A stretch of 64,000 nucleotides of DNA from Planctomycetota bacterium (GTDB lineage: Bacteria; Planctomycetota; UBA1135), in the NCBI GenBank assembly GCA_002705055.1, contig PAHY01000022.1, positions 31,548-95,547 on the forward strand. Reading direction: 5' to 3'. The position numbers were made by a program, and so were the translations under genes. Positions 15,155 through 27,571 of the stretch are shown here, one piece after another; the stretch's first letter is position 1, and each line of letters begins with the position of its first letter. Below the pieces are notes generated by a model. It was not told the DNA's origin and did not search any database. It worked only from the letters and a program-made list of their open reading frames with translations.

Positions 15155-16099
15155 CTAACCGAACAGAGCCGAAACCGACTCCTCGCGGTGGATCCGGGTA
15201 ATCGCCCGGGCCAGCAGCGGAGCCACCGAAACCGCCCGCATCCGATCCGGGATGTCCCCCCGCAGCGGAATGGTGTTGGTGACCAGAATCTGCTCCGCAG
15301 GGCAGTTTTCGAGCCTTTCCCGGGCCGGACCGCACAGAACCGCGTGAGTCGCGGCGATGAAGACCCGGGCGGCGCCCTTGTCCTTGAGGATCCTGGCCGC
15401 CTCGGTAATCGTGCCGGCGGTCGAGATCATGTCGTCGGTCAGCAGCACATCGGCCCCGTCCACCTCGCCGATGATGTTCTCCATCACCACCGAGTCGCCG
15501 CCGGTGCGGCGCTTGTCGACGATCGCCAGGCCGCAGTCCAGCGCTTTGGCCCAGGCCCGGGCCAGCTTGACCCCGCCGACGTCCGGGCTGCAGATCACCA
15601 GGTTCTCGAGGCCGAACTGCTGGATCTCCTCCTGCAGCACCGGGCGAGCCCAGAGGTGATCCACCGGGATGTCAAAGAAGCCCTGAATCTGCTGGGCGTG
15701 CAGATCTACCGTGAGCACCCGATCCACCCCGGCCGAGACCAGCATGTTGGCCACAACCTTGGCCGAGATCGGCACCCGGCCCTCGTCCTTGCGATCCTTG
15801 CGGGCGTAGCCGAAGTAGGGCATCACCGCGGTGATCCGGCCGGCCGAAGCACGCCGCAGCGTGTCGACCAGCAGCATCATCTCCATGATGTACTCATTGA
15901 CCGGCGGCGAAGTGGGCTGGACCAGAAAGACGTCCGCCCCGCGCATGTCATCGTTGACCTTGATGTCAATCTCGCCGTCCGGGAAGCGGCCGACGTAGGC
16001 CGAAGCCAGCGGGACATCGAGATGCGCGCAGATCTCGTGAGCCAAATCCGGGTGCGCCGTCCCGGAGATGACTTTGAAGCGTTCGTAGCCGAAGGCCAT
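15155..16099 (-). CDS. prs: ribose-phosphate pyrophosphokinase
   Basis: 314 residues, standard. 'FKVISGTAHPDLAHEIC', 'RFPDGEIDIKVNDDMRGADVFLVQPT' and 'PYFGYARKDRKDEGRVPISAK' hold the ATP-binding loop; 'VLTVDLHAQQIQGFFDIPVDHL' is the family signature and 'DVLLTDDMISTAGTI' the PRPP-binding motif. It makes PRPP for nucleotide, His and Trp synthesis. The glmU-prs order, 43 nt apart, is a common bacterial arrangement. Confidence 0.97.
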   Translation of the reverse strand: MAFGYERFKVISGTAHPDLAHEICAHLDVPLASAYVGRFPDGEIDIKVNDDMRGADVFLVQPTSPPVNEYIMEMMLLVDTLRRASAGRITAVMPYFGYARKDRKDEGRVPISAKVVANMLVSAGVDRVLTVDLHAQQIQGFFDIPVDHLWARPVLQEEIQQFGLENLVICSPDVGGVKLARAWAKALDCGLAIVDKRRTGGDSVVMENIIGEVDGADVLLTDDMISTAGTITEAARILKDKGAARVFIAATHAVLCGPARERLENCPAEQILVTNTIPLRGDIPDRMRAVSVAPLLARAITRIHREESVSALFG

Positions 16100-16142
16100 G
16101 GGATGCTGGAGGGGGAATCGGGGGGATTGCCGAGGGGATCGG

Positions 16143-17420
16143 CTACTCGACCGGTTTGAGCGGACGAGCGGGGACGCCGGCGACGACGGAATCGTCTTCG
16201 ACGTGACGTCCCTTGAGGACCACCGACCCTGCGGCGGTCATGGCGCCGGCACCGACGCGCACCGGCGCCACCAGCACCGTGCCCGAACCGATGAAAGCGC
16301 GCGCACCGATCTCGGTGCGATGCTTGTTCTTGCCGTCGTAGTTGGCCGTGATCGTGCCGCAGCCGATGTTGGCGCGCTCCCCCACTTCGGCGTCGCCGAG
16401 ATAGGTCAGATGCTTGGCCTTGGCGCCGGCGGCTAGGGATGCGTTCTTGGTCTCGACGAAGTTGCCGATCACGCTGCCTTCCGCCATCTGGGTGCCGACG
16501 CGCAGCTGCGCGAAGGGGCCGATCTCGCAGCCCGCGCCCACCTGGACGCCGGCACGAATCACCGTACAGGGGTGGATGCGCGTGCCGGGCCCGATCTCGA
16601 CGTCGTACTCGATGAAGGTGGTGTTCGGATCGTCGATGATCACGCCCGCGGTCATCAGCTCGTCGAGGCGGCGCTCGCGCAGCAGATACTGCGCGGTGGC
16701 GTGCTGCTGCAGAGTGTTGACCCCGAGGATCTCGGCTTCGCCATCTTCGAGGCAGACGCAGACGCCCTCGTTGCTGCGCAAAATCTCGACCGCCGCGTCG
16801 GTGAGGTAGAACTCACCCTGCGCGTTGTCGTTGTCGGCTGCGGCCAGCGCCTTGCGCAGCGATGCGATGTCGAGCACGTAGACCCCCGCGTTGATCTCGC
16901 CGACCTGCTTGATCTCCTCGTCGGCGTCCGCTTCTTCGACGATGCGCAGGATGCGCCCGCTCTCCTCGTAGAGCACGCGGCCGTAACCGGTCGGGTCTTG
17001 GCACAGCGCGGTGAGCAGCGCGTCGCCGTCCTGGTCGGCGAGCGTCTGCAGCGTCTCGGGGCTGAGCAGCGGAGTGTCCCCGCAGAGGATCAGCAGCCGC
17101 CCTTCCTGGGGCAGGACTTCCAGGCCGCAGGCCACTGCGTCGCCGGTGCCCCGCGCTTCCGGCTGGATCGCGATGCTCCACTGCCCGCCCGCGTCGACGT
17201 GCCGCCCGGCCTTGTTCATCCAGGCCTCGATCGGCTCGCGGTGTTTGGGGCCGAGCACGATCGCGTGTTGCCCCGCGCCCAGCGGATCGACCGCGCGAAA
17301 GACGTGCTCAAGCAGCGGCAGCCCACACAGATCCAGCAAAGCCTTGGGCCCGCCGGTGCGAGTACGGGTGGAGTTTCCACCCGCGAGGACCAGGACGTGA
17401 AGTGCGGAGCTGTCGGCCAT
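16143..17420 (-). CDS. glmU: bifunctional GlcNAc-1-P uridyltransferase / GlcN-1-P acetyltransferase
   Basis: 425 residues, about 30 shorter than E. coli GlmU. The N-terminal uridyltransferase has 'VLVLAGGNSTRTRTGGPKALLDL' in two parts (a variant of LAAGxGTRM..PK that keeps the key Arg and Lys), 'ILCGDTPLL' and 'GEINAGVYV'. The left-handed beta-helix acetyltransferase has 'KAKHLTYLGDAEVG' with the catalytic His and 'GCGTITANYDGKNKHRTEIG'. It supplies UDP-GlcNAc for peptidoglycan and for the lipid A genes at 5-8 kb. A TATGAT -10 lies 11 nt before the ATG. Confidence 0.92.
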   Translation of the reverse strand: MADSSALHVLVLAGGNSTRTRTGGPKALLDLCGLPLLEHVFRAVDPLGAGQHAIVLGPKHREPIEAWMNKAGRHVDAGGQWSIAIQPEARGTGDAVACGLEVLPQEGRLLILCGDTPLLSPETLQTLADQDGDALLTALCQDPTGYGRVLYEESGRILRIVEEADADEEIKQVGEINAGVYVLDIASLRKALAAADNDNAQGEFYLTDAAVEILRSNEGVCVCLEDGEAEILGVNTLQQHATAQYLLRERRLDELMTAGVIIDDPNTTFIEYDVEIGPGTRIHPCTVIRAGVQVGAGCEIGPFAQLRVGTQMAEGSVIGNFVETKNASLAAGAKAKHLTYLGDAEVGERANIGCGTITANYDGKNKHRTEIGARAFIGSGTVLVAPVRVGAGAMTAAGSVVLKGRHVEDDSVVAGVPARPLKPVE

Positions 17421-17431
17421 CGCGCCGCCTG

Positions 17432-17437
17432 ATCATA
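17432..17437 (-). promoter_or_regulatory. -10 element of glmU-prs
   Basis: TATGAT on the minus strand, 11 nt upstream of the glmU ATG with no Shine-Dalgarno in the gap; predicted transcript start is about 5 nt before the ATG, so nearly leaderless. Confidence 0.5.
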
Positions 17438-17456
17438 GCGACGCTCGCGGCCGGAT

Positions 17457-18083
17457 TCAGCCGCGGCCTGCGCCGGGGCTGAACGCCAGCTGGGCCCCCA
17501 GCCAGGCCACCGCAGCCTGGACCAGGGCGGCTTGCTGCGGCCGCTGTTCCGGCTGCCGCGGCAGATGGAGAAAGCCCATCCAAGGGCGCGGCGCCCCGGA
17601 CATCGCCGCGCGGCGCGTGGCCAGCCAGAGCACCCCATTGCAGCAATGAGCCCCGGCATCCTGGCTCAGCTCGACCTGATGCCCCTGTGAGCGCAGATGT
17701 TCGGCCAGCGCGGCGGCCGGCCAATGAGCCTGGACCTGCTCCGGGCCGCCCGGCTCGAGTACGCCGGAAGCCGGTCCGCCGTCCGCCGCGGCGGCGTCCT
17801 CGCCCAGATCAAAGTGATTGCGGGCCACGGTCTCGAGCAGCGGGACGCCGTCTTCGCCCGCTTCGCCGACCGCCAACCAGAAGCGCGGCGCGGCAGCCAA
17901 CGCCTGTTCGACCCGAGCCTCCAGCTGCGGGAGGATCGCCGGCCAGAACTCGACCCGGCAGGCGGCGGGAAAATCCTCGCGGGCGGCGGCCAGCCGGACC
18001 ACCTCCTGACTCTGATTCTGCGGCCGACCCAGGAAGGGCTCATAGGCGGTCAGCAAAGCGGATCCGCGTGGCGAGGGCGACAT
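17457..18083 (-). CDS. pyroglutamyl-peptidase I (peptidase C15) homologue
   Basis: 208 residues, near the usual ~215. 'LLTAYEPFLGRPQNQSQEVVR' resembles the family's 'LLTGFEPFGG..xNPSxxV', 'VGEAGEDGVPLLETVARN' matches the G-(Q/E)-AGGR active-site Glu region, 'SQDAGAHCCNGVLWLA' the catalytic Cys motif (AGxxxCN) and 'MGFLHLP' the catalytic His strand (GFxHVP). The C15 triad Glu-Cys-His therefore appears complete. The family removes N-terminal pyroglutamate. Monocistronic, divergent from psd. A TAGGCT -10-like element lies 6 nt before the ATG. Confidence 0.75.
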   Translation of the reverse strand: MSPSPRGSALLTAYEPFLGRPQNQSQEVVRLAAAREDFPAACRVEFWPAILPQLEARVEQALAAAPRFWLAVGEAGEDGVPLLETVARNHFDLGEDAAAADGGPASGVLEPGGPEQVQAHWPAAALAEHLRSQGHQVELSQDAGAHCCNGVLWLATRRAAMSGAPRPWMGFLHLPRQPEQRPQQAALVQAAVAWLGAQLAFSPGAGRG

Positions 18084-18089
18084 GGCGGC

Positions 18090-18095
18090 AGCCTA
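18090..18095 (-). promoter_or_regulatory. -10-like element of the C15 peptidase gene
   Basis: TAGGCT within an extended TGCTAGGCT, minus strand, 6 nt before the ATG. The same TGCTAGGCT string precedes the SRPBCC gene and the selenoprotein-like gene. Confidence 0.35.
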
Positions 18096-18106
18096 GCAGG
18101 CGCCGC

Positions 18107-18112
18107 TACGAT
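18107..18112 (+). promoter_or_regulatory. -10-like element of psd
   Basis: TACGAT on the plus strand, 23 nt before the TTG start; a GAGG Shine-Dalgarno lies between. Shares the 52-nt divergent gap with the peptidase promoter. Confidence 0.35.
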
Positions 18113-18135
18113 GCCGCACAGCGCGAGGCACACTC

Positions 18136-18978
18136 TTGGATCTGCGTCAGGTCTTCACCGCTCCCGGCGTCCCGCGTCGGCTGATCTCTTCCGGCGCCGG
18201 CCTCCTCGGCCGCTGCCCGGTGCCGCGCTTTCTGCGCCGCGGCCTGTGGGGCTTCCTCGGGCGCCGGCTCGGCATCGACCTCGAGGAAGTGCCGGGCGAT
18301 CTTCGCGACTACCGCAACTTCCTGGCCCTCTTCACCCGCCCTCTTCCCGAGGGCGCGCGCCCGCTGCCCGAAGGCGATGCCTGGCTCTCGCCCGCCGACG
18401 GGCGCATCGTCGCAGCGACCCGTGTCTGTTCGGAAGGGACCTGGCTGATCAAGGGCACGCCGTACACCAGTCGCGAGCTGGTGCCAGGCGGCGATGTGCG
18501 GCTGCTCGCCGGCTATCAGGCGCTGCAGATCTACCTCGCGCCGTACAACTATCACCGCTACCACGCGCCGTGTGATCTGCAGATCCTCGAAGCAGTCACC
18601 GAGCCGGGCGATCTGCAGCCGGTGGACCCCAGCCTGGTGCGCCGCTCGATGCGCGTGCTCGCCACCAATAAGCGCATCCTGCTGCACTGTCGCACGCCGG
18701 ACGGCACCCCGCTGTCGCTGCTCTTCGTCGGCGCGCTCAACGTCGGTGGCATGCACTTCCTCCACGATCGCACCTTGGGCCAGAAGCCCTTCCTGGAGGG
18801 CCGGCGCGTTTACGAGCCCGCCCCCACCATCGAGCGCGGCGCCGAGCTGGGCTGGTTTGAGTTTGGCTCGACTGTCGTGCTGTTCGCACCGGGGCAGCGC
18901 ATTCCGCTCAAGGCGGAAGGCGAGGTCTGTCGGGCCCGGGAACCGCTGCTCGCCGGCACCCTCAGCGAACAGAACTAG
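18136..18978 (+). CDS. psd: phosphatidylserine decarboxylase proenzyme
   Basis: 280 residues. 'LSPADGRIVAATRV', 'YLAPYNYHRYHAPCD' (conserved catalytic His region), 'LLFVGALNVGGMHF' and, near the C-terminus, 'FEFGSTVVLFAPG' containing the Gly-Ser self-cleavage site that creates the pyruvoyl group. It makes phosphatidylethanolamine at the inner membrane. Start taken as TTG at 18136 with GAGG 7 nt upstream; no in-frame ATG is available. First of three tightly spaced genes with a CMD-family protein and an LplT-like carrier. Confidence 0.93.
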   Translation: MDLRQVFTAPGVPRRLISSGAGLLGRCPVPRFLRRGLWGFLGRRLGIDLEEVPGDLRDYRNFLALFTRPLPEGARPLPEGDAWLSPADGRIVAATRVCSEGTWLIKGTPYTSRELVPGGDVRLLAGYQALQIYLAPYNYHRYHAPCDLQILEAVTEPGDLQPVDPSLVRRSMRVLATNKRILLHCRTPDGTPLSLLFVGALNVGGMHFLHDRTLGQKPFLEGRRVYEPAPTIERGAELGWFEFGSTVVLFAPGQRIPLKAEGEVCRAREPLLAGTLSEQN

Positions 18979-18980
18979 CG

Positions 18981-19574
18981 ATGACGGCTTCCCTCGACAC
19001 GCTCTTCGCGCTCTGCGCCGCGGTGCACCGCGGCGAGATCGAAGCGATGCCCGCGGCCGCCGCGGCGGTCGAGCAGGAACATGGCCCCGGCGCCACGCGT
19101 GAGCTGCTGCGTCAGCTGCATCTCTACTTCGGTTTCCCGCGGATTGTTCAGGCGCTGAATGCCTGCGCCCCGGCGCTGGCGGCTCCGACAGCCGAGGACG
19201 CGGCCAGCGCTGCTCCCGCCCAGCCGCGCGAGGCCGGCGAGCAACTGTTCCGCACACTCTACGCGGAGGACGCGGACAAGGTGCTGCCCCATCTCGAGCG
19301 GCTCGACCCCTGCTTCCAGAGCTGGATCCTGGAGCACGCCTATGCGCGGGTGCTTGCCCGACCGCGCCTGGATCTGGCGACCAAAGAGCGCATCGCGATC
19401 GCCTGCCTGGCCGCGACGCGCTGCTGGAAGCAATGGGAGTCGCATCAGGCGATCGCCCGCCGCCACGGCGTCAGCCTCGCGGTGCTGCGGCAGGACCTGA
19501 GGGCCATCGAAGACTGGATTGGGCGCGCCAGCGTGCAGCAGGCCGAGCAGGCTCTGGACCGGCTGAGCTCATGA
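18981..19574 (+). CDS. carboxymuconolactone decarboxylase (CMD/AhpD-like) family protein
   Basis: 197 residues. The C-terminal part matches CMD proteins: 'GEQLFRTLYAEDADKV', 'DPCFQSWILEHAYARVLARPRLDLATKERIAIACLAAT' (broken here at the helix joint) and 'SHQAIARRHGVS'. AhpD's C-x-x-C-x3-H is C-W-K-Q-x3-H here: the first Cys and the His are kept, the second Cys is Gln, so a dithiol mechanism is unlikely. Residues 1-75 form a separate helical region of no known family. Its stop overlaps the next ATG (ATGA), and it begins 2 nt after psd. Confidence 0.75.
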   Translation: MTASLDTLFALCAAVHRGEIEAMPAAAAAVEQEHGPGATRELLRQLHLYFGFPRIVQALNACAPALAAPTAEDAASAAPAQPREAGEQLFRTLYAEDADKVLPHLERLDPCFQSWILEHAYARVLARPRLDLATKERIAIACLAATRCWKQWESHQAIARRHGVSLAVLRQDLRAIEDWIGRASVQQAEQALDRLSS

Positions 19575-20848
19575 AGCCCGGTCTGTCTCCGCGCGGCTTC
19601 TGGGCCCTGATGGTGACCCAGGCGCTGACGGTGCTGAACGACAACCTGTTCAAGCAGATCATGCTGCTGCTCGCGGTCAATCTGCAGTTCAGCGGCCGCG
19701 CCGATTTCTGCGAAGACATGCAGGCCTGCGTGGGCTTCGCCTTCGCGATCCCCTTTCTGCTCTTCGCGGCGATCGCCGGCGACCTGGCCGATGCGCGCAG
19801 CAAGCGCCAGCTCGTGCTGGCTTGCAAGCTGGCGGAAGTCGGCGTGATGCTGGGCGCGGCCGCTGCCTTCTTGACCGGCAGTCTTCCGCTGCTGATTGTC
19901 GTGCTCTTCCTGATGGGCATGCAGAGCGCCTTTCTCGGTCCGGCCAAGTACGGCGCGCTGGTCGAGATGCTGGAGGCCCGCGAGCTGGCGCGCGGCAATG
20001 GAGTCATGCAGGCCTTCCTGCTGTTCGCCCTGCTGTTCGGCATGGGCGCGGCCGGCAAGCTCTATGACTGGGCGGAAGCCCTCGGCCCGGATCAGCAGTT
20101 CGCCCGGCTCGGGGAACTCGGCCTGGTCTTTGCCCTGATCGCTGCCGCCGGGGCCTTCGTCGCCCGCGGCCTGCCGCGCCTGCCCGCGGCGCGCCCAGGC
20201 CGCGCGCTGCGCTTCAACCCCGTCGCCCCGACCCTGGCCGGCCTGCAGCTGGCGCGCGCGACCCGCGGCATGCTGCCCGCGGTGCTCGGCCACGCGCTGT
20301 ACTGGCTGCTCGGCGCGATCCTGGTCTTTGCCTGGAACGAGATGGGGAAGCTGCTCGGCATCGAAGAAGGCCCGTGGACGCAGCGCCTCGCCACGCTGTC
20401 GATCTCGACCGCGGTCGGCTGCGTCGTCGCCGGCAGACTCTCGAAGCGCAGCATTGCGCTGCGCATCCCCCTGCTGGGCGGGCTCGGACTTGCCGCGGCC
20501 TTTCTGCTGGTGGCCGCCGGGCCCCGCACGCCGGGCACGATCTGGGCGAGCCTCGTCGTCGGCAGCTTCTTCGCCGGGCTCTATCTGATCCCGCTGCGCA
20601 CCCTGGTCCAGCGCCTTCCTTCGACCCAGCACACCGGACGGGCGATCGGCTTCAGCCAGTTCTGTGACTGGGTCGGAATCGTCTGCGCCTCCTTCGCCCA
20701 GACCCTGATGAAGCTGGCGGGGCTCAGCGCCTTCGACGCCTTCTGGGTCCTGGGCATCGCCCTGGGGCTCGGCACGCTGGGAGTCTACGGCGCGCTACGG
20801 CGCGCGCTCGGGCCGGTGGCCACGCTGCGCGAAGTCCGCGCACCCTAG
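19571..20848 (+). CDS. MFS transporter, lysophospholipid transporter LplT-like
   Basis: 425 residues with 10-12 hydrophobic segments. It opens 'FWALMVTQALTVLNDNLFKQIMLLL', the LplT/Aas-type MFS beginning, and has 'DLADARSKRQLVL' at the loop 2-3 position and 'GMQSAFLGPAKYGALVEML', a strong LplT hallmark. LplT flips lyso-PE inward for re-acylation; being in one unit with psd (PE synthesis) supports a phospholipid role. No acyltransferase (Aas) domain is fused. The ATG at 19571 overlaps the CMD gene stop. The 3' end overlaps the convergent kinase gene by 4 nt. Confidence 0.85.
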   Translation: MKPGLSPRGFWALMVTQALTVLNDNLFKQIMLLLAVNLQFSGRADFCEDMQACVGFAFAIPFLLFAAIAGDLADARSKRQLVLACKLAEVGVMLGAAAAFLTGSLPLLIVVLFLMGMQSAFLGPAKYGALVEMLEARELARGNGVMQAFLLFALLFGMGAAGKLYDWAEALGPDQQFARLGELGLVFALIAAAGAFVARGLPRLPAARPGRALRFNPVAPTLAGLQLARATRGMLPAVLGHALYWLLGAILVFAWNEMGKLLGIEEGPWTQRLATLSISTAVGCVVAGRLSKRSIALRIPLLGGLGLAAAFLLVAAGPRTPGTIWASLVVGSFFAGLYLIPLRTLVQRLPSTQHTGRAIGFSQFCDWVGIVCASFAQTLMKLAGLSAFDAFWVLGIALGLGTLGVYGALRRALGPVATLREVRAP

Positions 20849-23411
20849 AGCCGCACGGGGCGCAGCACGACGCGCAGCGCGCGAACCGGCAGCGAAGAGC
20901 TGGCCTCGGCACGCAGCAGCAGACGGCGGCCGCTGGGCGGATCCCAGGGGCCAACGTCGAAGGCGTCAAAGCGCACCCGTTCGCCGTCCCAGCTCAGGCG
21001 CTGGCGCGCGCCCGGCACGAGCACGACCCCGGGGGTGCGCTGGCTGCCGACCCGCAGCTCCCAGGCATTCCCTTGCCGCCGGCAACGGACATCCCCCCAG
21101 AGCTGGAAGCGTTCCGGGGCGCGGGCGGTCAGCGGCAGCTCCCACTCCATCTGCCAGGAGGCGAGTTCCCAGCGCCGCGCATCCAGATCCCAGTTCTGCA
21201 GCCAGGAGGGGTGGGCGTCAAAGTCGGTCCAGAGGAGTTCGACCCCCTGCTCGACCACGTTGACCTGGGCACCAAGCAGCTCGGCCCGGAGCTCGGCGGC
21301 GTAGCGCTCCTGAGGACTCCCGGGCTCCTCGAGCTCGGCCGGCTCGGCATTCTCCTGCTTCGCTGAGGCTCCGCCCTCGGCGGCGACCGGCGGCGGCGAG
21401 GCCGGACGCAGGGCCAGCTCCCGTTCCCATTCTGCGGCCCAGAAGAAGGGATCGGACTCGGCCGACCAGGCGCGCAGCGCGAGCCGACGCATCGTGTCGA
21501 TCGCCCGCGCGACCTCGCCCTGCGCCCACCACAGCTGCGCCGCCAGCCAGTCGGCGTCGGCCGGATCCAGATCCAGCACGCTGCGCAGGGAGGAAGGGTC
21601 GAGGGCCATCAGATGCACTTCGATGCGCCCCCCCTGCTCGGGATCCAGGCGCCAGCGACGACCGCCTTCCGCGGGCAGCGAGACGCGGCCGCTGACTTCG
21701 CCGCCGCGCATCGGCACGGACCAGGGTCGGCCCAGGCGACTCGACATTTGCGCGGCGAGCGCGCGCTCCGCTTCGATAAGGCGCTCGATGCGCCAACCTT
21801 CCCGCCGCGCCAGCAGCGAGTGCTCCAGCAGACGCACGTCGATCTGCGTCCACAGCCCCCAGGCCTGCTCCAGCTCGCCCTGGCTGAGGAAGGCCGCGAG
21901 CCGCGCCCGCAGATCCGGCAGCAGCTTGTCCGCACGCGCCGACCAGGCTTCGCGGTTCTGCCGTTCGAGGGTGAGCTGGTAACTCTGCAGCAGCTCGTGG
22001 GGATTGTCACCCCCGGGATAGAGCGGCAGCTGCTGCGCCCGCGGCACCCGCCGATCCAACTCCGCCTGCGTCTCGCGCCGCCACAGTTCGACCCCGAAAT
22101 CCCCGGCGCGAATCTGCTCGCGGGCGCGGTCCGACTGCGCCTGCAGCACCTCCGCCACGTCGACGAAGACCTCGGCGGCGCGCTGCTCGAGGCGTGCGCG
22201 CTGGCGCACCAGCTCGGAGCGGCGCAGCTGCTCAAACAGGCCGGCGTCCGCCTGCCGCGGCAGCGGGCGCTGCTCGAACAGGTCCAGACTCTGCCAGGCG
22301 ATGCGGTAGGCCCCTTCCTCGTAGGCGCGCCGCGTGCGACGGAGGCTCTCCTCGGCCCAGCCTTCGTAGAGAGCCCGCTGCGCCTGGATTCCGCCCAAGC
22401 CTTCGGAGGCATCCTGGCCGCGACCGCGGTCGCTGGTCGCAGGGGCCGTCGCCTCCGTGGCGTCGGAGGACGTGGGGGTTTCCTCCGGGGACTGCAGCCA
22501 GAAGCTGCCGAGCTCGACCACCCCCCACAGCAGGAGCGGCGCGGTCACTAGCCCCACGGCCCACTGCCGACGCTGACGCCGACGGTGCGCGGTGTAGAGC
22601 CGCGGCGCGTGCCCGAGCAGCACGCGGCCGAGGTCCGCCGCGAGGTCCCGGGCGCGGGCATAACGGCGCTCGGGATCCTTGGCGAGCGCGGTGGCCAGCA
22701 CTCGCTCGAGCGGCTCGGGGACCGCGGCCGGCAGCGGCTCCGGATCCATGTGCAGCACGCGATGGATGACCTCCCCGACCCCTTTGCCGAGGAAGGGCGG
22801 CGCGCCGGAGAGTGCGTGGTGCAGCGTGGCTCCGAGCGAATAGACGTCGGCTTCCGGGCCGACTCCGCTGGGATCACGCGCCTGCTCCGGGCTCATGTAG
22901 GCGGGCGAGCCCAAGGCAGCGCCGTGCCGGGTCAGCTCCGGGTCCTCGTTGCGGCGCACCAGCCCGAGGTCGGCCAGGACCGCGCCGCGCTCGGCGTCGA
23001 TCAGCACGTTGTGCGGCTTGACGTCGCGGTGCAGGGCCCCGTGCCGGTGCAGCCGGTCCAGCGCGCGCGCCAACTGCACGCCGTAACGCGCCACCTGCTC
23101 CCAACCGAGCGGCCCCTGCTGGGCGGCCTCGCGCAGCGTCGGTCCGTCGATGTATTCGAGCAGCAGCCCGGGGCGCCCCTCGACCTGGATCGAGCCATGC
23201 CCCTGCACGAGGTTGGGATGATGCAGATCCTCGAGCAGCTGCGCTTCACGCTCGAAGCGCGTCAGCAGCCGCGGGTCGCGGCAGGCGCTTGCCCGCAGCA
23301 CCTTGAGCGCGCGCTCCTTGCCGTCCGGCGACCGAACGAGGAAGACCTCGCTCAGCGGCGAGCGCCCGAGCAGGCGCTCCAACCGAAAGCCGGGGGGCAG
23401 TTGGGGAGGGT

Positions 23412-23415
<4 letters not shown>
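20845..23415 (-). CDS. membrane-anchored serine/threonine protein kinase
   Basis: 856 residues. Kinase domain at residues ~8-270: a degenerate glycine loop 'LGRSPLSEVFLV', 'ERALKVL' with the ATP Lys, 'HRDVKPHNVL' catalytic loop, 'LADLGLV' (DLG instead of DFG) and 'GSPAYMSPEQA'. A single membrane segment follows at ~285-307. The remaining ~550 residues would be outside the cytoplasm: a long helical, Arg/Glu/Gln-rich part, then a beta-rich end ending 'LPVRALRVVLRPVRL' that looks like a laminin-G/jelly-roll-like layer. The start overlaps the upstream activator gene's stop (ATGA), so kinase and FHA-containing regulator are made together. Confidence 0.88.
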
Positions 23416-25316
<1,901 letters not shown>

Positions 25317-25345
25317 GCCCAGGATAGCCCGACCCCCCCCCCGCC

Positions 25346-25816
25346 GTGACACGAACTGAGCCCCGCAATCCCGCGCAGCCGGCGCCTGAAGCGCCGTGGT
25401 GGGCCGACGGCTTGCCGTTTTCCTGCCAGCAGAGCGGGAAGTGCTGTCATCAGCGCGGGGGCTACGGCTACGTCTACGTCAACGCCCGCGAGCGGCAGGC
25501 CCTGGCGGACCACCTGGGGCTGAGTCTGGGGCAGTTCAATCGCCGCTACACCCGCTCGGAAGAGGACGGGGCGCGGGTGCTGCGCTTTGTTGCCCGGGCC
25601 TGCATCTTCCTCGAGGACGGGCTCTGCTCGGTCCACGAGGCCAAACCGGTGCAGTGCCGCACCTGGCCCTTCTGGGAAGAGCTGCTCGCCAGCCCCGAGG
25701 TGTACGAGCGTGAGGTGCGCTCTTTCTGTCCCGGCAGCCGCACCGGCCCGACCGTCGACGCCGCGTCGATTCGCGCGCAGCTGGAAGAGACCGAAGCCGC
25801 ACTCTGGGAGGTGTGA
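25346..25816 (+). CDS. YkgJ-type cysteine-cluster protein
   Basis: 156 residues. 'FSCQQSGKCCHQRGGYGYVYV' and 'ACIFLEDGLCSVHEAKPVQCRTWPFW' carry the Cys pattern of the YkgJ/UPF0153 family (CxxxGxCC ... C...C..Y/H..RPxxCRxxP), thought to bind zinc or an Fe-S cluster. Function unknown. GTG start at 25346; its 5' end is only 29 nt from the divergent FHA activator start, so the promoters must overlap. Confidence 0.85.
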   Translation: MTRTEPRNPAQPAPEAPWWADGLPFSCQQSGKCCHQRGGYGYVYVNARERQALADHLGLSLGQFNRRYTRSEEDGARVLRFVARACIFLEDGLCSVHEAKPVQCRTWPFWEELLASPEVYEREVRSFCPGSRTGPTVDAASIRAQLEETEAALWEV

Positions 25817-25833
25817 GTTTGGGCGGTCGCGGG

Positions 25834-25839
25834 TACAAT
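25834..25839 (+). promoter_or_regulatory. -10 element of ettA
   Basis: TACAAT 13 nt before the ettA ATG with no Shine-Dalgarno between; predicted 5' leader about 7 nt or less. Confidence 0.5.
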
Positions 25840-25852
25840 CCGCGGTCGCACC

Positions 25853-27538
<1,686 letters not shown>

Positions 27539-27571
27539 TCGGTCGATAGGCTGGCAAGGACGCCTGCCGCC

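Noticed and set aside
13841..16159. 772-codon open frame on the plus strand
   Set aside because: Opposite to rpsF, pth, rplY and prs, all with clear motifs; no recognisable domain of its own.
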